DNA from: Neoceratodus forsteri
Taxonomy: Eukaryota > Chordata > Ceratodontiformes > Ceratodontidae
Direction of reading: 5' to 3'
DNA length: 64,000 nt
NCBI GenBank assembly: GCA_016271365.2
Contig: CM057453.1
Span: 1,075,159,001 to 1,075,223,000, forward strand
The position numbers and the translations under genes were made by a program. Shown here one piece after another: positions 55,131 to 64,000 of the stretch. The notes below the pieces were generated by a model. It made no database searches. It worked only from the letters and a program-made list of their open reading frames with translations, and had not been told where the DNA came from. Each line of letters begins with the position of its first letter. Positions within the stretch are counted from its first letter, which is position 1.

Positions 55131-55757
55131 AAAGTCATGAGCTTGCCTTTAAATTTGCAAATGCAGCCTCATAACTTCGGCAATTTTCAATATTTTTACC
55201 CCAAATTTTCAGCATAGCCATTTCTTCACAACCCCTCATGAATGTGATAGCTGTCATTTTTTAGACCTTGGACAAAATGTTTTTTTTTGCATCACGAAAG
55301 GAGGTTTTGTAGTTGCTGTGTGAAATCACCTTTTGGGCAGGTGTTGAAATTTTTCTCTGCACTTGTTCATGAGGTGGGGTCATAAGAAGGGTATGTTGAA
55401 AATTTGGGGCAAACATATTCACAAACAAGAAATTCATGTGCCTGTGTTGAAATTTGTGAACACAGGCACATAACTTCAGCAATTTTCAATATTTTGACCC
55501 CAAATTTTAAACATAGCCATTTCTTTACAGAACATCATGAATTTCACAGCTGTCAATTTTTAGATCCTGGCCAAAATTATTTTTTGCATCCTGAAAGGTG
55601 ATTTCGCAGTCGCAACGTGAAATCACCTTTTGGGCAGGAGCTGAAATCTTCAAAATTTGGGCGAAAATTGCAACAAGAAATAAATTTTTAACAAGCAATC
55701 AACATTCATCATTGACAAATGCTTGTTCCCTTTTCTGTTTCGTTCATGTATTTCTAA
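55131..55757 (+). repeat. AAATCACCTTT-type repeats and broken Tx1-like tail
   Basis: Two more of the about 260-bp repeats, then AACAAGCAATCAACATTCAT and TGACAAATGCTTGTTCC, matching 28,825-28,860. The homology to the tail of the first copy ends near 55,757, before its ATTCCCCTACTC end. What truncated it is not visible. Confidence 0.7.
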
Positions 55758-55952
55758 GCCATACTCCTGCTGAGCTGGCTGACTTGGTTGTTGTTCTCAT
55801 ATACATAATGCATTGTGTATAAATGCTTTTAATTATCATCTCAGGAGGGCTGGACATGGGTAAATCAGATTACTGGACAGGATTACCTCAATTTTTGTAC
55901 TGATTGTACTGCCCAGATCAGGTCACAATATGCAGCAAATATTAGTTAATTA

Positions 55953-56087
55953 AGCAATAATGCACTCCAGGGTGTGGTATATCATGGGATATCGTCACAC
56001 CTCAGGTGGAGTGCTTCCAATGACTCGAGAAGTGACAATATCCCATGATATACCATACCATACCATACTCCTGAATGCATTATTGCT
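55953..56087. mobile_element. Palindromic MITE, 135 bp
   Basis: Ends AGCAATAATGCA (55,953) and TGCATTATTGCT (56,087) are exact complements. Further inward GTGGTATATCATGGGATAT faces ATATCCCATGATATACCA. The flanks are ATTA on both sides (55,949-55,952 and 56,088-56,091), a likely 4-bp target duplication. No coding capacity. Confidence 0.8.
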
Positions 56088-56099
56088 ATTAAATGCTTT

Positions 56100-57400
56100 A
56101 AATTTAAATGTTATAGCAGAAAAAAAAAAACTTTTAAAACCTTATGAAAATGCCATTTTTGGGGGGTTGGAGGAGTATCTTTTCAGAAAATAGTTCCTGG
56201 AGGGCTGTGGACAGCAGATGGCACTGTTGGAGTTTGTGGAACTCTGTTGCACTGTGCCAGTACTACTCCTGGTTTTGAAGTCAGCTTTCCGTGCATTTAA
56301 CCTGGTCTTTTTACCTGCTGTGGTACCGGATGAAGATGTGTGTGGATTTTTTTGTGTGTGGGTGTGTGTGTTATTCCCGTCTGCTGAGAATGTGAGGAAT
56401 GCAGGTGGAACCTTCTGTTTTCTCTGTGACAGTTGGCAAGTACCCCGAAGTAGCTGGTAGCAGTTTTGGTTTGTTTTAGGTGGAGAGCGGGTGCTGTACT
56501 ATATGCTGCAGTAGGCGGCATGTTATTTAATCAGCACATTGTCAGGATTGTCTTTATTTACTTGTTTAGTTTTTTTGAAATAGTGGCTATCCCGTTGATC
56601 TGAGTCACTTCAACTGTGGCAGCCATTCTTGTGTGCTGTGCAGTGAGGGATGTGAGGAACGCTGCAGTCGGAGGTTTGTCATTGGCGGGAGCGGCTGTTT
56701 GAATAAGAAGCTGCCAACCGAAAGAACTGTTTAAAAAAAAAACACAGATGCACATGGTGTGGCCAGTTGGGGGTCTTTTCATGTTTGTTTTTTTTCTTTC
56801 AGTTTGAAAAGCTGCCCAATACACACATTATGTGACATATCAGGGGCTCGTGCCACTGACTGCTGCTGTGTGATCGTTTGTGTGGGGAATCCCACAGTTG
56901 GCATGCGGAGGTAGTTGTGGGCAATGAGAAGCCTGGTGGTCGGAGGCTTTTTGAAGCCATGATGATGTACTCCAATATCATCATGGCCTCAAAGACCTGT
57001 TGGCCAATCAGCTTGCTACATTTTTGCCAACCAGTTCATAATATACATCGTTAACTGTACACTCTGAATGGCTGTTATACTTGATATATTGTTGTCAGTT
57101 GTTCAAATAAAGCTGAGCTTTAAAAAATAAACATGTCAGGACATAAAATTTAGTGAACAATTTTATGTTTTTTTTATAGCAGTATGAAACTTTTTATGTT
57201 TTTTTATATTGATATGTGGTCACTGTAGTAATATCTTATCAATATGTGTACTTACCTGCCTCCAAGCTTTTAATACTAAAAGAAATAGGTTTCTAGCCCT
57301 AACGGTTCCAGAGTTATCACATTTTAAAGAAATTTTCATTTGAGAAGTCTAACTTTGGACCTACTGGAGCTAGAAACTTCAGTTTTTTATATAAAAACTT
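56100..57400. other. No gene recognised
   Basis: Contains TG-rich stretches (56,335-56,375), two related blocks with GTGAGGAA plus GC and GGAGG or GTGGAA (56,392 and 56,652), and a hairpin at 56,945-56,995 (GCCATGATGAT against ATCATCATGGC). An AATAAAGCTGAGCTTT end stands at 57,107-57,122. This could be an old retroposed or DNA element, but I cannot name it. Confidence 0.35.
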
Positions 57401-57404
57401 GGGG

Positions 57405-57880
57405 CTTGATTTTCAAGGGGTGATGCAGGGCTGGCTCCAAGCCCTGCGTCAAACCCATTTCTTGGTACAGCTGCACTAAACTCCTTTGATGCAACTGCAC
57501 CCAAAAACTTGGGGCTCGATTTTCAATGGGTGATGAGGGGCTCATGCCAAGCCCTACATCAAATCTGTTTTTTGGTGCAACTGCTCCAAACTCCTTTAAT
57601 GCAACTGCACCTGTTTTTAATACATTGAGTGCAGTTACGATGGTTTCCTTTATTTATGGCAGCTTGCACGGAAGATGTGGTGTAAGCCTCATAAAAAGGG
57701 TGCCCCAAATGGTACAAGTTAGACCAGGGAAAAGCTGGTCTAACTTGCAACATTTGGTGCTCAGGATTGAGGATCTCAATTGTCAGCCAGGAGAATGCCA
57801 CAATCCCCATGTGCCAAAGGACTAGCACACCGGGGGCTTGCAGCATTCACGGGGCTTTGAAAATTAACCCCTTGGAGTCC
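57405..57880. mobile_element. MITE-like element with GGGGCTYGATTTTCAA ends, partly duplicated
   Basis: The left end TTGGGGCTTGATTTTCAAGG (57,410) is repeated after about 90 bp (TTGGGGCTCGATTTTCAATG, 57,500) together with the following CCAAGCCCTRCRTCAAA block. The right end is GGGGCTTTGAAAATTAACCC CTTGG (57,850-57,875), the inverted form. A related start occurs at 63,273. No coding sequence; the transposase family is not assigned. Confidence 0.65.
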
Positions 57881-58239
57881 AGCCATTAAGAAATAGCTCA
57901 GATGATACTGTTTTTATATGTCCGTACTATTCTATAGATATCGGTACTATCTGATCCTGCTTTTTTAGTATATTATTGATAAATATTTTTCAGTGGTGAT
58001 AGCTAAAAAATGGCAAATATGCAGTGGCGATACTGTTTTTTGTAACCACAGACTATATCAATACAATTTTTTTGTATCGATACATAAAATTACATGATGG
58101 TTTTAAAAAATACATTTAAAAAAAATATCTTTCTACTTTTTCTGAATTTTGGTGTTACTATGCTTTATTTTTTTTTTGTAACTATGTAGTTTTCGACTTA
58201 AGTTTCATTCATATTATGACCATAATCATGTTGTGAACA
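57881..58239. other. AT-rich DNA, no feature recognised
   Basis: Runs of T and A and repeated ATCGGTACTAT/ATCGATAC-like words, without clear repeat structure or coding potential. Confidence 0.4.
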
Positions 58240-60060
58240 TTTCAGTCTGCCCCCAACAGTTCCAAATCTTCCATGCTTTCACAGACTTTGCCTGCGGAAG
58301 TGCCAGAAGATAATAAATCACAGCACCCTAGGTTATTAAGAGAGGTGAGACAGGTATTGGTGGCACCAATGGCTAATTTATTTAACTGCTCCCTAGAAAT
58401 AGGGTTCATGCTAATGGATTGGAAGGGAGAAAATTAGGTGTCACGCCACGAGAGTGGGGACAGAGATGACCCGCAAGACTACTAGCCAAGAAGACTCACC
58501 TCAAAAACATAGAAATAAAGAATTTGACAGAAATAAGGACCACTTGGCCCACCCAGTCTATCCATTTTTCCCTATCTACATTATTACCACAGACTGCACT
58601 TGATCTAAAGCTCTTTTTCTACTGTAAGGAAGCTGCAGAAAACATCATGAAGGATACTTGGCGGAGTTTCTGGAGGCCAGCAGAGTACAGGACAAGAGGC
58701 ACCATGGGTTCATGCCACATAAATCTGACTTTTTTTAAGGGGGTACAAAGGCAGTGAATGGGGAGGCAAGAAGTTGATGTGCTATATTTGGAGTTCAGCA
58801 AGGTCTTCAACTCTGTACCACACAAAAGGCTTTTCAGAGATCTGTAAGACCTAGGGGTCAGGAACAAACTCACCAGAAGGATAGAGAATTTTTTGGGGGT
58901 CGGGTCTCATCAGATGGTAGTAAATTAGGAATTCTCAGAGTCAAGGGTTTACCAGTGAGGTTCCAGTGGGATTACTCATAGGGCTGGTGTTGTTCAATCT
59001 TTTCATATGTGACACAGCAAAGGGTATACCAAGCAAGATCTGACTCTTTGTCCCTGACACCATACTCTGTGGCAAGGTGGAAACAGAGGAGGAAATAAGG
59101 GATATGAAAAGGGATCTAGAAAGGCTGGAGACGTGGTTGAAGGTGTGACAAATAACAATCAATGCCAAGCAATGCAAGGTGCATATTAGTGCATGCATAC
59201 TAATGCATACTAATGCATATTACTAGGACCCCACCTAGAACTGACTACTAGACAGAGGGGTGAGACTACTGAAAAAAGGACCTGGGAGTCATTATCAGTG
59301 ACAAACTGAAGTCATCAGCTCATTGCAGCAAGGCATATGGGGAGGGCAAGCAGAATGCTGGGGATGTACAGTAGGGAGTTAACCAGAAGCTAGAAGGTGG
59401 TGATACTACCTGTCTACACATCCATAGTGAGACCACACCTAGTGTTCTTTACCCTGTAGTCCCCCACCTCAGGAAGGACAGTGGCTACTTGGATAGGGTT
59501 CTTAGGAGGACTTCCAAAATGATACAGGGCAGCAGGTGAGGACATATAACATAAGGCTGGAGAACTTGAACACATACTGTACTCTCTTGGGCCAGAAGAG
59601 AGAGGGAGAACATGATTGGGATCTACAAGTTCTTGAGTGGTATCAACCGGTTAGACTGCAACAATCTAGTCATCAGAAATGAAAACACAGTAACCAGTGG
59701 ACATGGGTGGAGGTTGGTGGTGGAGGGGAAGATTCAAAATGGATGTTAGAAAGTACTTTTTCAAGGAGAGGGTGGTGGATGCCTGGAATAGTCTACCAAA
59801 GCAAGTGGTACAGTATAAACAAAATCAGTGACTGGTTTCAAACATGGCTAGGATAGTCACATGAGGATATTAAGACATAAAGTATGAGTGAAGATGGATA
59901 ACCAAGGGATAGGGGTACAGGGGCACTGGAAGGGCAAGAGGCATAGTAAATGTAATCTGACGTCAGATCAGACACATAGTTAGGTACGAATTAGGCAGGC
60001 TGGACAGACTAATGAATCTTTATCTGCTGTCAGAATCTATGTATCTATTTAGCTATGTAA
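58240..60060 (+). pseudogene. CR1 LINE, RT to 3' end, strongly diverged
   Basis: LPAEVPEDNKSQHPRLLREV-type codons start near 58,275, then NCSLEIGF (58,383). After the tail insertion the RT resumes: HHEGYLAEFLEASRVQDKRH-type codons (58,645) and VLYLEFSKVFNSVPHKRL (about 58,780), a decayed motif A. LFVPDTILC (59,040) replaces LFADDTKLC, so the catalytic first aspartate is lost. A CR1 3' coding end (RVVDAWNSLPKQVVQ, about 59,770) and ATCTATGTATCTATTTAGC (60,038) close it. The oldest-looking CR1 here. Confidence 0.7.
58506..58640 (-). mobile_element. CR1 3' tail inserted into CR1
   Basis: AAAACATAGAAATAAAGAA, ATAAGGACCACTTGGCCCAC and CCAGTCTATCCATTTTTCCC are the complement of the CR1 3' end. It separates two parts of the plus-strand CR1 RT, so this short copy came later. 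Confidence 0.75.
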
Positions 60061-60449
60061 ACTGCAAAACAGGAATGGATCTATAGTACTGGTTAGTTCT
60101 ACCTTTCTACTCTGACATCAACAGAGTCCAGTATACATCACATGCAAGAGGCGCTAAAGGAACATGAAAAAGTTCAAAATAACTGCAAAACCAAATGGAT
60201 AATCCACACAGGAAACAATGACTGAGCCACATAGAATTCCAAATCACTAAGAAAGTTCAGAAGGTAAGGATTGTGAGCTTGTACCAATACCAGTGATACA
60301 GTGAGATGATTCTGCCTGTTTAGGATTATCACTATGGCCAAAACAAAAGATTATAGACCATGAAATTATTGTACCTTTGTATCCAAATGCATAGAAGTTA
60401 AGAACAGTTCCTATAAATAAAGGTTTTATCTTCAGAGGGAATGAAGACT
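60061..60449. other. No feature recognised
   Basis: About 390 bp between two CR1 pieces; no motif, tail or repeat seen. Confidence 0.4.
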
Positions 60450-61060
60450 TCTTTAATACAAACATATGAAAAAACCCGGAGAAGAAGGCCATTTGGTCTA
60501 TCAAGCCTGCTTGTATTGCAGGGTCCACAGCTTGAGCTAATGTCCCTGCTCTCCCTCCCAACTCCTCCCATCCTCTCATGATCCTTACCTTCCCCCTATG
60601 CCTATCCCAGCCTCACTTAAAGCTGCTCACTGTTTTCAACAGGATGATCTCTTCTGGCAGCACATTCCAAGTGTCCACCACCCTCTCTGTGAGGAAGTGC
60701 TTCCTGACCACCCTCCTAAACATTCCACCCTCCAGCTTAAGATTGTGCCCCCTTGTGTTACGGTTGCCACTCAGCTTAAAGAGACTCTCCTTGTCAACAT
60801 TATTTATTCTTTTCAAGTACTTGGAGGTCCAATTCATGTCCCCTCTCAAGTCCCCTCTCTTTCTGCTGTCTTCCAGGAAGTACATCTACAGTGCCCTCAA
60901 TCTCTCCTCGTATGCTTTACCCAACTTACCTGCTATCATCTTTATAGCCCTCCTCTGGACCTTCTCCAGCAGGTTAATGTCCTTTTCCCTGAAACCACTA
61001 CTTATTCTTATCCCCCAAGTGATTTGTGGAAATCCACAGAAGTTGTAAGACAGTGGGTGT
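60450..61060 (-). pseudogene. CR1 LINE, RT C-terminal end
   Basis: On the minus strand the open frame 60,885-60,613 reads MNWTSKYLKRINNVDKESLF, NRNTRGHNLKLEGGMFRRVV and RKHFLTERVVDTWNVLPEEI, the last coding part of CR1. The 3' untranslated end reaches 60,450-60,480 (complement of AAACCCGGAGAAGAAGGCC and CATTTGGTCTATCAAGCC). Its tail differs from the ATTCTATG tail of the other CR1s, so it belongs to another subfamily. Confidence 0.75.
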
Positions 61061-61139
61061 TTTCAGACAGAGTCACCAAGAGTAGAGTGTGCCTTGCTAC
61101 GCAGCATCTGTAGGACAATTGCTGCCACAGCGACTCAGA

Positions 61140-61408
61140 TTTAAAGGATTGAATCTTATTTCTTATTTCTTTGTACTTGTTACTGTATGTATAATATGGT
61201 CAGTGAAATTCTGCTGATTGTGTACACAGTAGCTGCTCTAGGATCTTAGCACTTAATCACTGTCTTCTCTGGTTACTGTGTACCTTGTATCATATAGTTC
61301 ATATTAATGGGCTACAGTTTGTTCATCCCTTCCCTGGGATGCACTTGGAAATGAGCTTTGTCTCAGTGTGCCTTTCCTGGTTATCAATTTTCCAATAAAT
61401 AAATGAAA
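61140..61408 (+). mobile_element. L2-like LINE 3' tail
   Basis: TTCATCCCTTCCCTGGGATG, GAGCTTTGTCTCAGTGTGCC and TTTCCTGGTTATCAATTTTC then CAATAAATAAATGAAA match the L2-like 3' ends at 30,340 and 7,826 (complement). A short 5'-truncated copy. Confidence 0.65.
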
Positions 61409-61565
61409 CAAGCATCCAAAATAAGGCAAACAAAGGAGGATTTTAAATATGAGAACTTGGGAAAGCGAATTTTTACAGAGACAAGACTTGATGTAATTAT
61501 AATTCAACCATTCTGGAATGCATGGAATGTAAACTAACCCCCACTATGGTCAGTGCCTGTTACAT

Positions 61566-62600
61566 GGGAACATAGAAACATAGAAACATAGAATTTGATG
61601 GCAGATAAGGACCGCTTGGCCCACCTAGTCTGCCCATTTCCCTACCTAATGGATAAGCTGCAGATCCTAGTTAACCAACAGCCTACTTCCTCCTACCCCC
61701 CACTAGAATTGCCTTATGCCTGTCCCATGCATTCTTGAATTCCCCCACTGTTTTTGACTCTATGACCTCCTCAGGAAGGCTGTTCCATGCATCTACAACC
61801 CTCTCTACTTAATAAATACTTCTCACATTACCTCTGAGCCACCCCCATCTTCAAATTGTGCCCTTGTTCTTGCACATCTCTTTTTCTGAAAGATGCTACC
61901 CTCTTGGACTTGGTTGATTCCCTTGAGGTATTTGAAAGTTTCTATCATGTACCCCCTCTCCCTCCTGTCCTCGAGGCTATACATCTTAAGCTCCTTTAGT
62001 CTTTCTTCATACGTCTTCTGGTGCAGACCCTGCATCATTTTGGTTGCCCTCCACTGGATAGCCTCCATCCTGTCTATGTCTTGGCGGAGATGGGGTCTCC
62101 AGAACTGTACACAGTACTCCAGATGTGGTCCTACCAACTGTCTGTACAGAGGGACAACTTCCTGTTTTCTACTGGTGATGCCTCTTCCTATGCATCCCAG
62201 TATCCCCCCAGCCCTCCTTACTGCCTTCTCACATTGCTGGTCCAGCTTTAGGTCATCTGATATGACTACCCCCAGGTCCCTTTCCATTTTTGTTGTTGTC
62301 AGTATCTCACCCCCCATTGTGTACTCTTGCCCTGGGTATTTGTTTCCCAGGTGTATTACTTTGCACTTCTTTGTGTTGAATCTAAGCTGTCATACATTTG
62401 ATCATTCCTCCAACCTTGCCAAGTCCCTTTTCATCCTTTCCACCCCACCTTGCGTATCAACCCTGTTGCAGATCTTTATGTCATCTGCAAAGAGACATAT
62501 TTTCCCTTCCAGTTCCTCTACAATGTCACTTATAAAGACATTAAAAAGGACAGGCCCCAGTACTGAACCCTATAGTACCCCATACTTCATGTTATTATAC
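61566..62600 (-). pseudogene. CR1 LINE, RT C-terminal half and 3' end
   Basis: 3' end at 61,566 with ACATAGAAACATAGAAAC units and GGCAGATAAGGACCGCTTGG. On the minus strand: DIVEELEGKICLFADDIKIC-type codons near 62,500 with the FADD box, TFDWCDSLDSTQRSAK-type codons near 62,390. Then the open frame 62,317-61,823: MGGEILTTTKMERDLGVVIS, RGITSRKQEVVPLYRQLVGP, HLEYCVQFWRPHL and MEAIQWRATKMMQGLHQKTY. Cleaner than most CR1 copies in the window; 5'-truncated at the RT middle. Confidence 0.85.
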
Positions 62601-63270
62601 TGCAACAGCAAAGGAATTCTCAAGTGAATGAAATTATTCTTTTTCAATAGGTTTTACTGTTTTAAAATTACATTAAATTATTTGATATTGTAATGTTCTA
62701 TTATTCTAACTGAAATGTCACACTTTAACTTATTGTTAAATCTCTGATAAGATAATTTAATATTGATTTTTCTGTTTGTTGAGTCATATATGTGAGACGT
62801 AACTACCTTTCATATGATTTTCATGCTTGAAAATTCCTGAGGGTGTGCCATGTATCTAACTGAAGTTATGCTAGAGTAATATACTGTACTTGGAATCTAA
62901 TGGTCAGTAATCATAGTTTACTCAGCTGGCAAAGATGATTTGGGGAGTATATTTCTGAGGCACTCCAAATTCCTCATAGACTGGGTTATGTCCACCTCAT
63001 AGGTTGATGATACACATGACTTCAAAGGTGAAATCTGACCCTGCTTGGGCTCTGCCCTGTCCCAGAAAGCTCAATTTGATTTCTTCCCAAGCTTCTGTAC
63101 TTACCTTCCATATCAGGAAATAACCTGTTAGCGTACATGCATAGGATTCTATACACTCATAGATTTGACTATGTGACCAATAAGGATGTAAATGAAGAAA
63201 TACTAATATGGAAGTTTATTCCCTTCAATGCAGTCTAATTTGGCCTGTGTGGCATGCCGACAAACTCATA
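62601..63270. other. AT-rich DNA, no feature recognised
   Basis: No repeat, motif or RNA gene seen in about 670 bp. Confidence 0.45.
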
Positions 63271-64000
63271 TTGGGCTTGATTTTAAAAGCCCGGGGAATG
63301 ACGCAAGATGCCTGCATCAAACATAAATGATGCAAGTGGCACCGTGTGCCAAAAGATGCAGCATTCCCAATTTTCAAACATGGTCTGCATCAAAAAGGGG
63401 AGCTGTTGCACCAAAGTGGCATTGTACCAACCTTGCGAACTAAATTAGAGTGCGCAAGGTCACAAGGGGGCTTGCACCATGGCGGGTCTGCAACATCTCC
63501 TTTTTTGGGACTTTGTAAACCCCACCATGGACACAGCAAGGGGCTCCACTTAGATCAGCCAGGAGGTGGTCAAAGTACCCTGCATCAATGTGGGACCATG
63601 CTGCTAGTGGGAGGGGGACATGCCAGGAGGGGGCCAGGGACAGACAGAGCACAGGTGGGGTGGCCTAGAGGGCATGAGGGAGATGGAGCAAGTGCAACTT
63701 TTGTTGCTAAAGTAACAGTTACAGTGATACCATAGTTGTTAATTTCTATGCCTCTTCCTATATTCCCCCCCAACGTTTTCATTCCCATGCACCCCTAGTA
63801 CAATGTACCTACTGTACTAGATGTATGGCAGTGGCCCTCTCAACCTCCCCCAACCAGGACATGCCCTGGACCACCCACTAGCCAATAAGGTGCACAGCCG
63901 GTGGGTCACCATCTCTTTTGCAGCTGCCGTAAACCCGTCTGCAGCTCGCAGCATTCCCCTCTGGTGCACTGTTTCTTTGGCACAGTTGTCAGATTGCAGC
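63271..64000. mobile_element. MITE-like element start (GGGCTTGATTTT), cut by window end
   Basis: TTGGGCTTGATTTTAAAAGC CC (63,275) resembles the ends at 57,410 and 37,384. It is followed by GATGCCTGCATCAAAC, GATGCAAGTGGCACC and similar words as in 57,440-57,600. The right end is not within the window or not recognisable. Open frames here carry no family motif. Confidence 0.45.

Larger units (their letters stand above)
46480..55757 (+). mobile_element. Tx1-like LINE 3' part with satellite-bearing 3' region, split by L2-like LINE
   Basis: Second copy of the family at 23,161-28,951. ORF2 end 46,536-46,990, start of the 3' region 47,070-47,600, interruption by an L2-like LINE, then continuation 52,249-55,757. 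Homologous landmarks: CCTTTTTACATTGGTTGCAC and ACATATTGTGGCA; CCCAATCCCCAT units; TCTGTGGACAAGAACATGTC (compare TCCGTGGACTGGGAACATGT at 24,796); AAATCACCTTT repeats; CAATCAACATTCATCATTGA (55,690). The satellite between the last two is a different one. Confidence 0.6.

Noticed and set aside
56945..56995. microRNA precursor from the GCCATGATGAT hairpin
   Set aside because: The stem is short and lies in repeat-like DNA; no support for processing.

Overview
The window is vertebrate-type DNA built almost entirely from transposable elements and tandem repeats; I find no host gene, rRNA, functional tRNA gene or CRISPR. The repeat spectrum is many CR1 LINEs (tail ATTCTATGTTT repeated), L2-like LINEs with AATAAAT tails, Tx1-clade LINEs with a zinc-knuckle ORF1, a hAT transposon, a MIR-like CORE-SINE and a tRNA-headed SINE. 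This points to a non-mammalian tetrapod or related vertebrate with a large genome. The CR1 tail reminds me of amphibians such as caecilians, but that is a weak inference.

Layout. 1-3,514: L2-like tail and two CR1 pieces. 3,515-43,123: one hAT transposon (matching 9-bp flanks) whose transposase gene is cut into three parts by two inverted-repeat elements. The first insertion (4,741-36,352, 31.6 kb) has about 2.7-kb terminal inverted repeats containing a 21-bp minisatellite. Removing it together with one 8-bp target copy restores the hAT reading frame. The second (37,384-42,193) is a fold-back element with tandem-repeat arms, itself split by a minus-strand CR1.

Inside the 31.6-kb element lie a broken fold-back (7,610-12,310) filled with L2 and CR1, a CR1 with its ORF1 esterase (12,700-16,560), and a SINE (16,695-29,345). 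The SINE is split at the motif AATTCCCCTACTCT by a head-to-tail run of Tx1-clade LINE sequence: a nearly full-length element (16,804-22,811), short tail units, and a second member (23,161-28,951) whose 3' region holds about 22 copies of a 143-bp satellite. From 29,345 to 33,330 nothing is recognised apart from one L2 tail.

Right of the hAT come a 3-kb CR1 (43,250-46,290) and a second copy of the satellite-bearing Tx1 3' region (46,480-55,757). That copy is interrupted by a 4.3-kb L2-like LINE (47,930-52,248) and carries a different, about 160-bp satellite. The last 8 kb hold a palindromic MITE, two GGGCTYGATTTTCAA elements, and three CR1 pieces.

The parts work together only as a record of nested insertion, not as an operon or pathway. 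The points of most interest are the giant inverted-repeat element, the apparent target-site preference of the Tx1-like LINE for a SINE tail motif, and its long 3' region in which different satellites have arisen in different copies. All coding regions are TE-derived and nearly all are broken.
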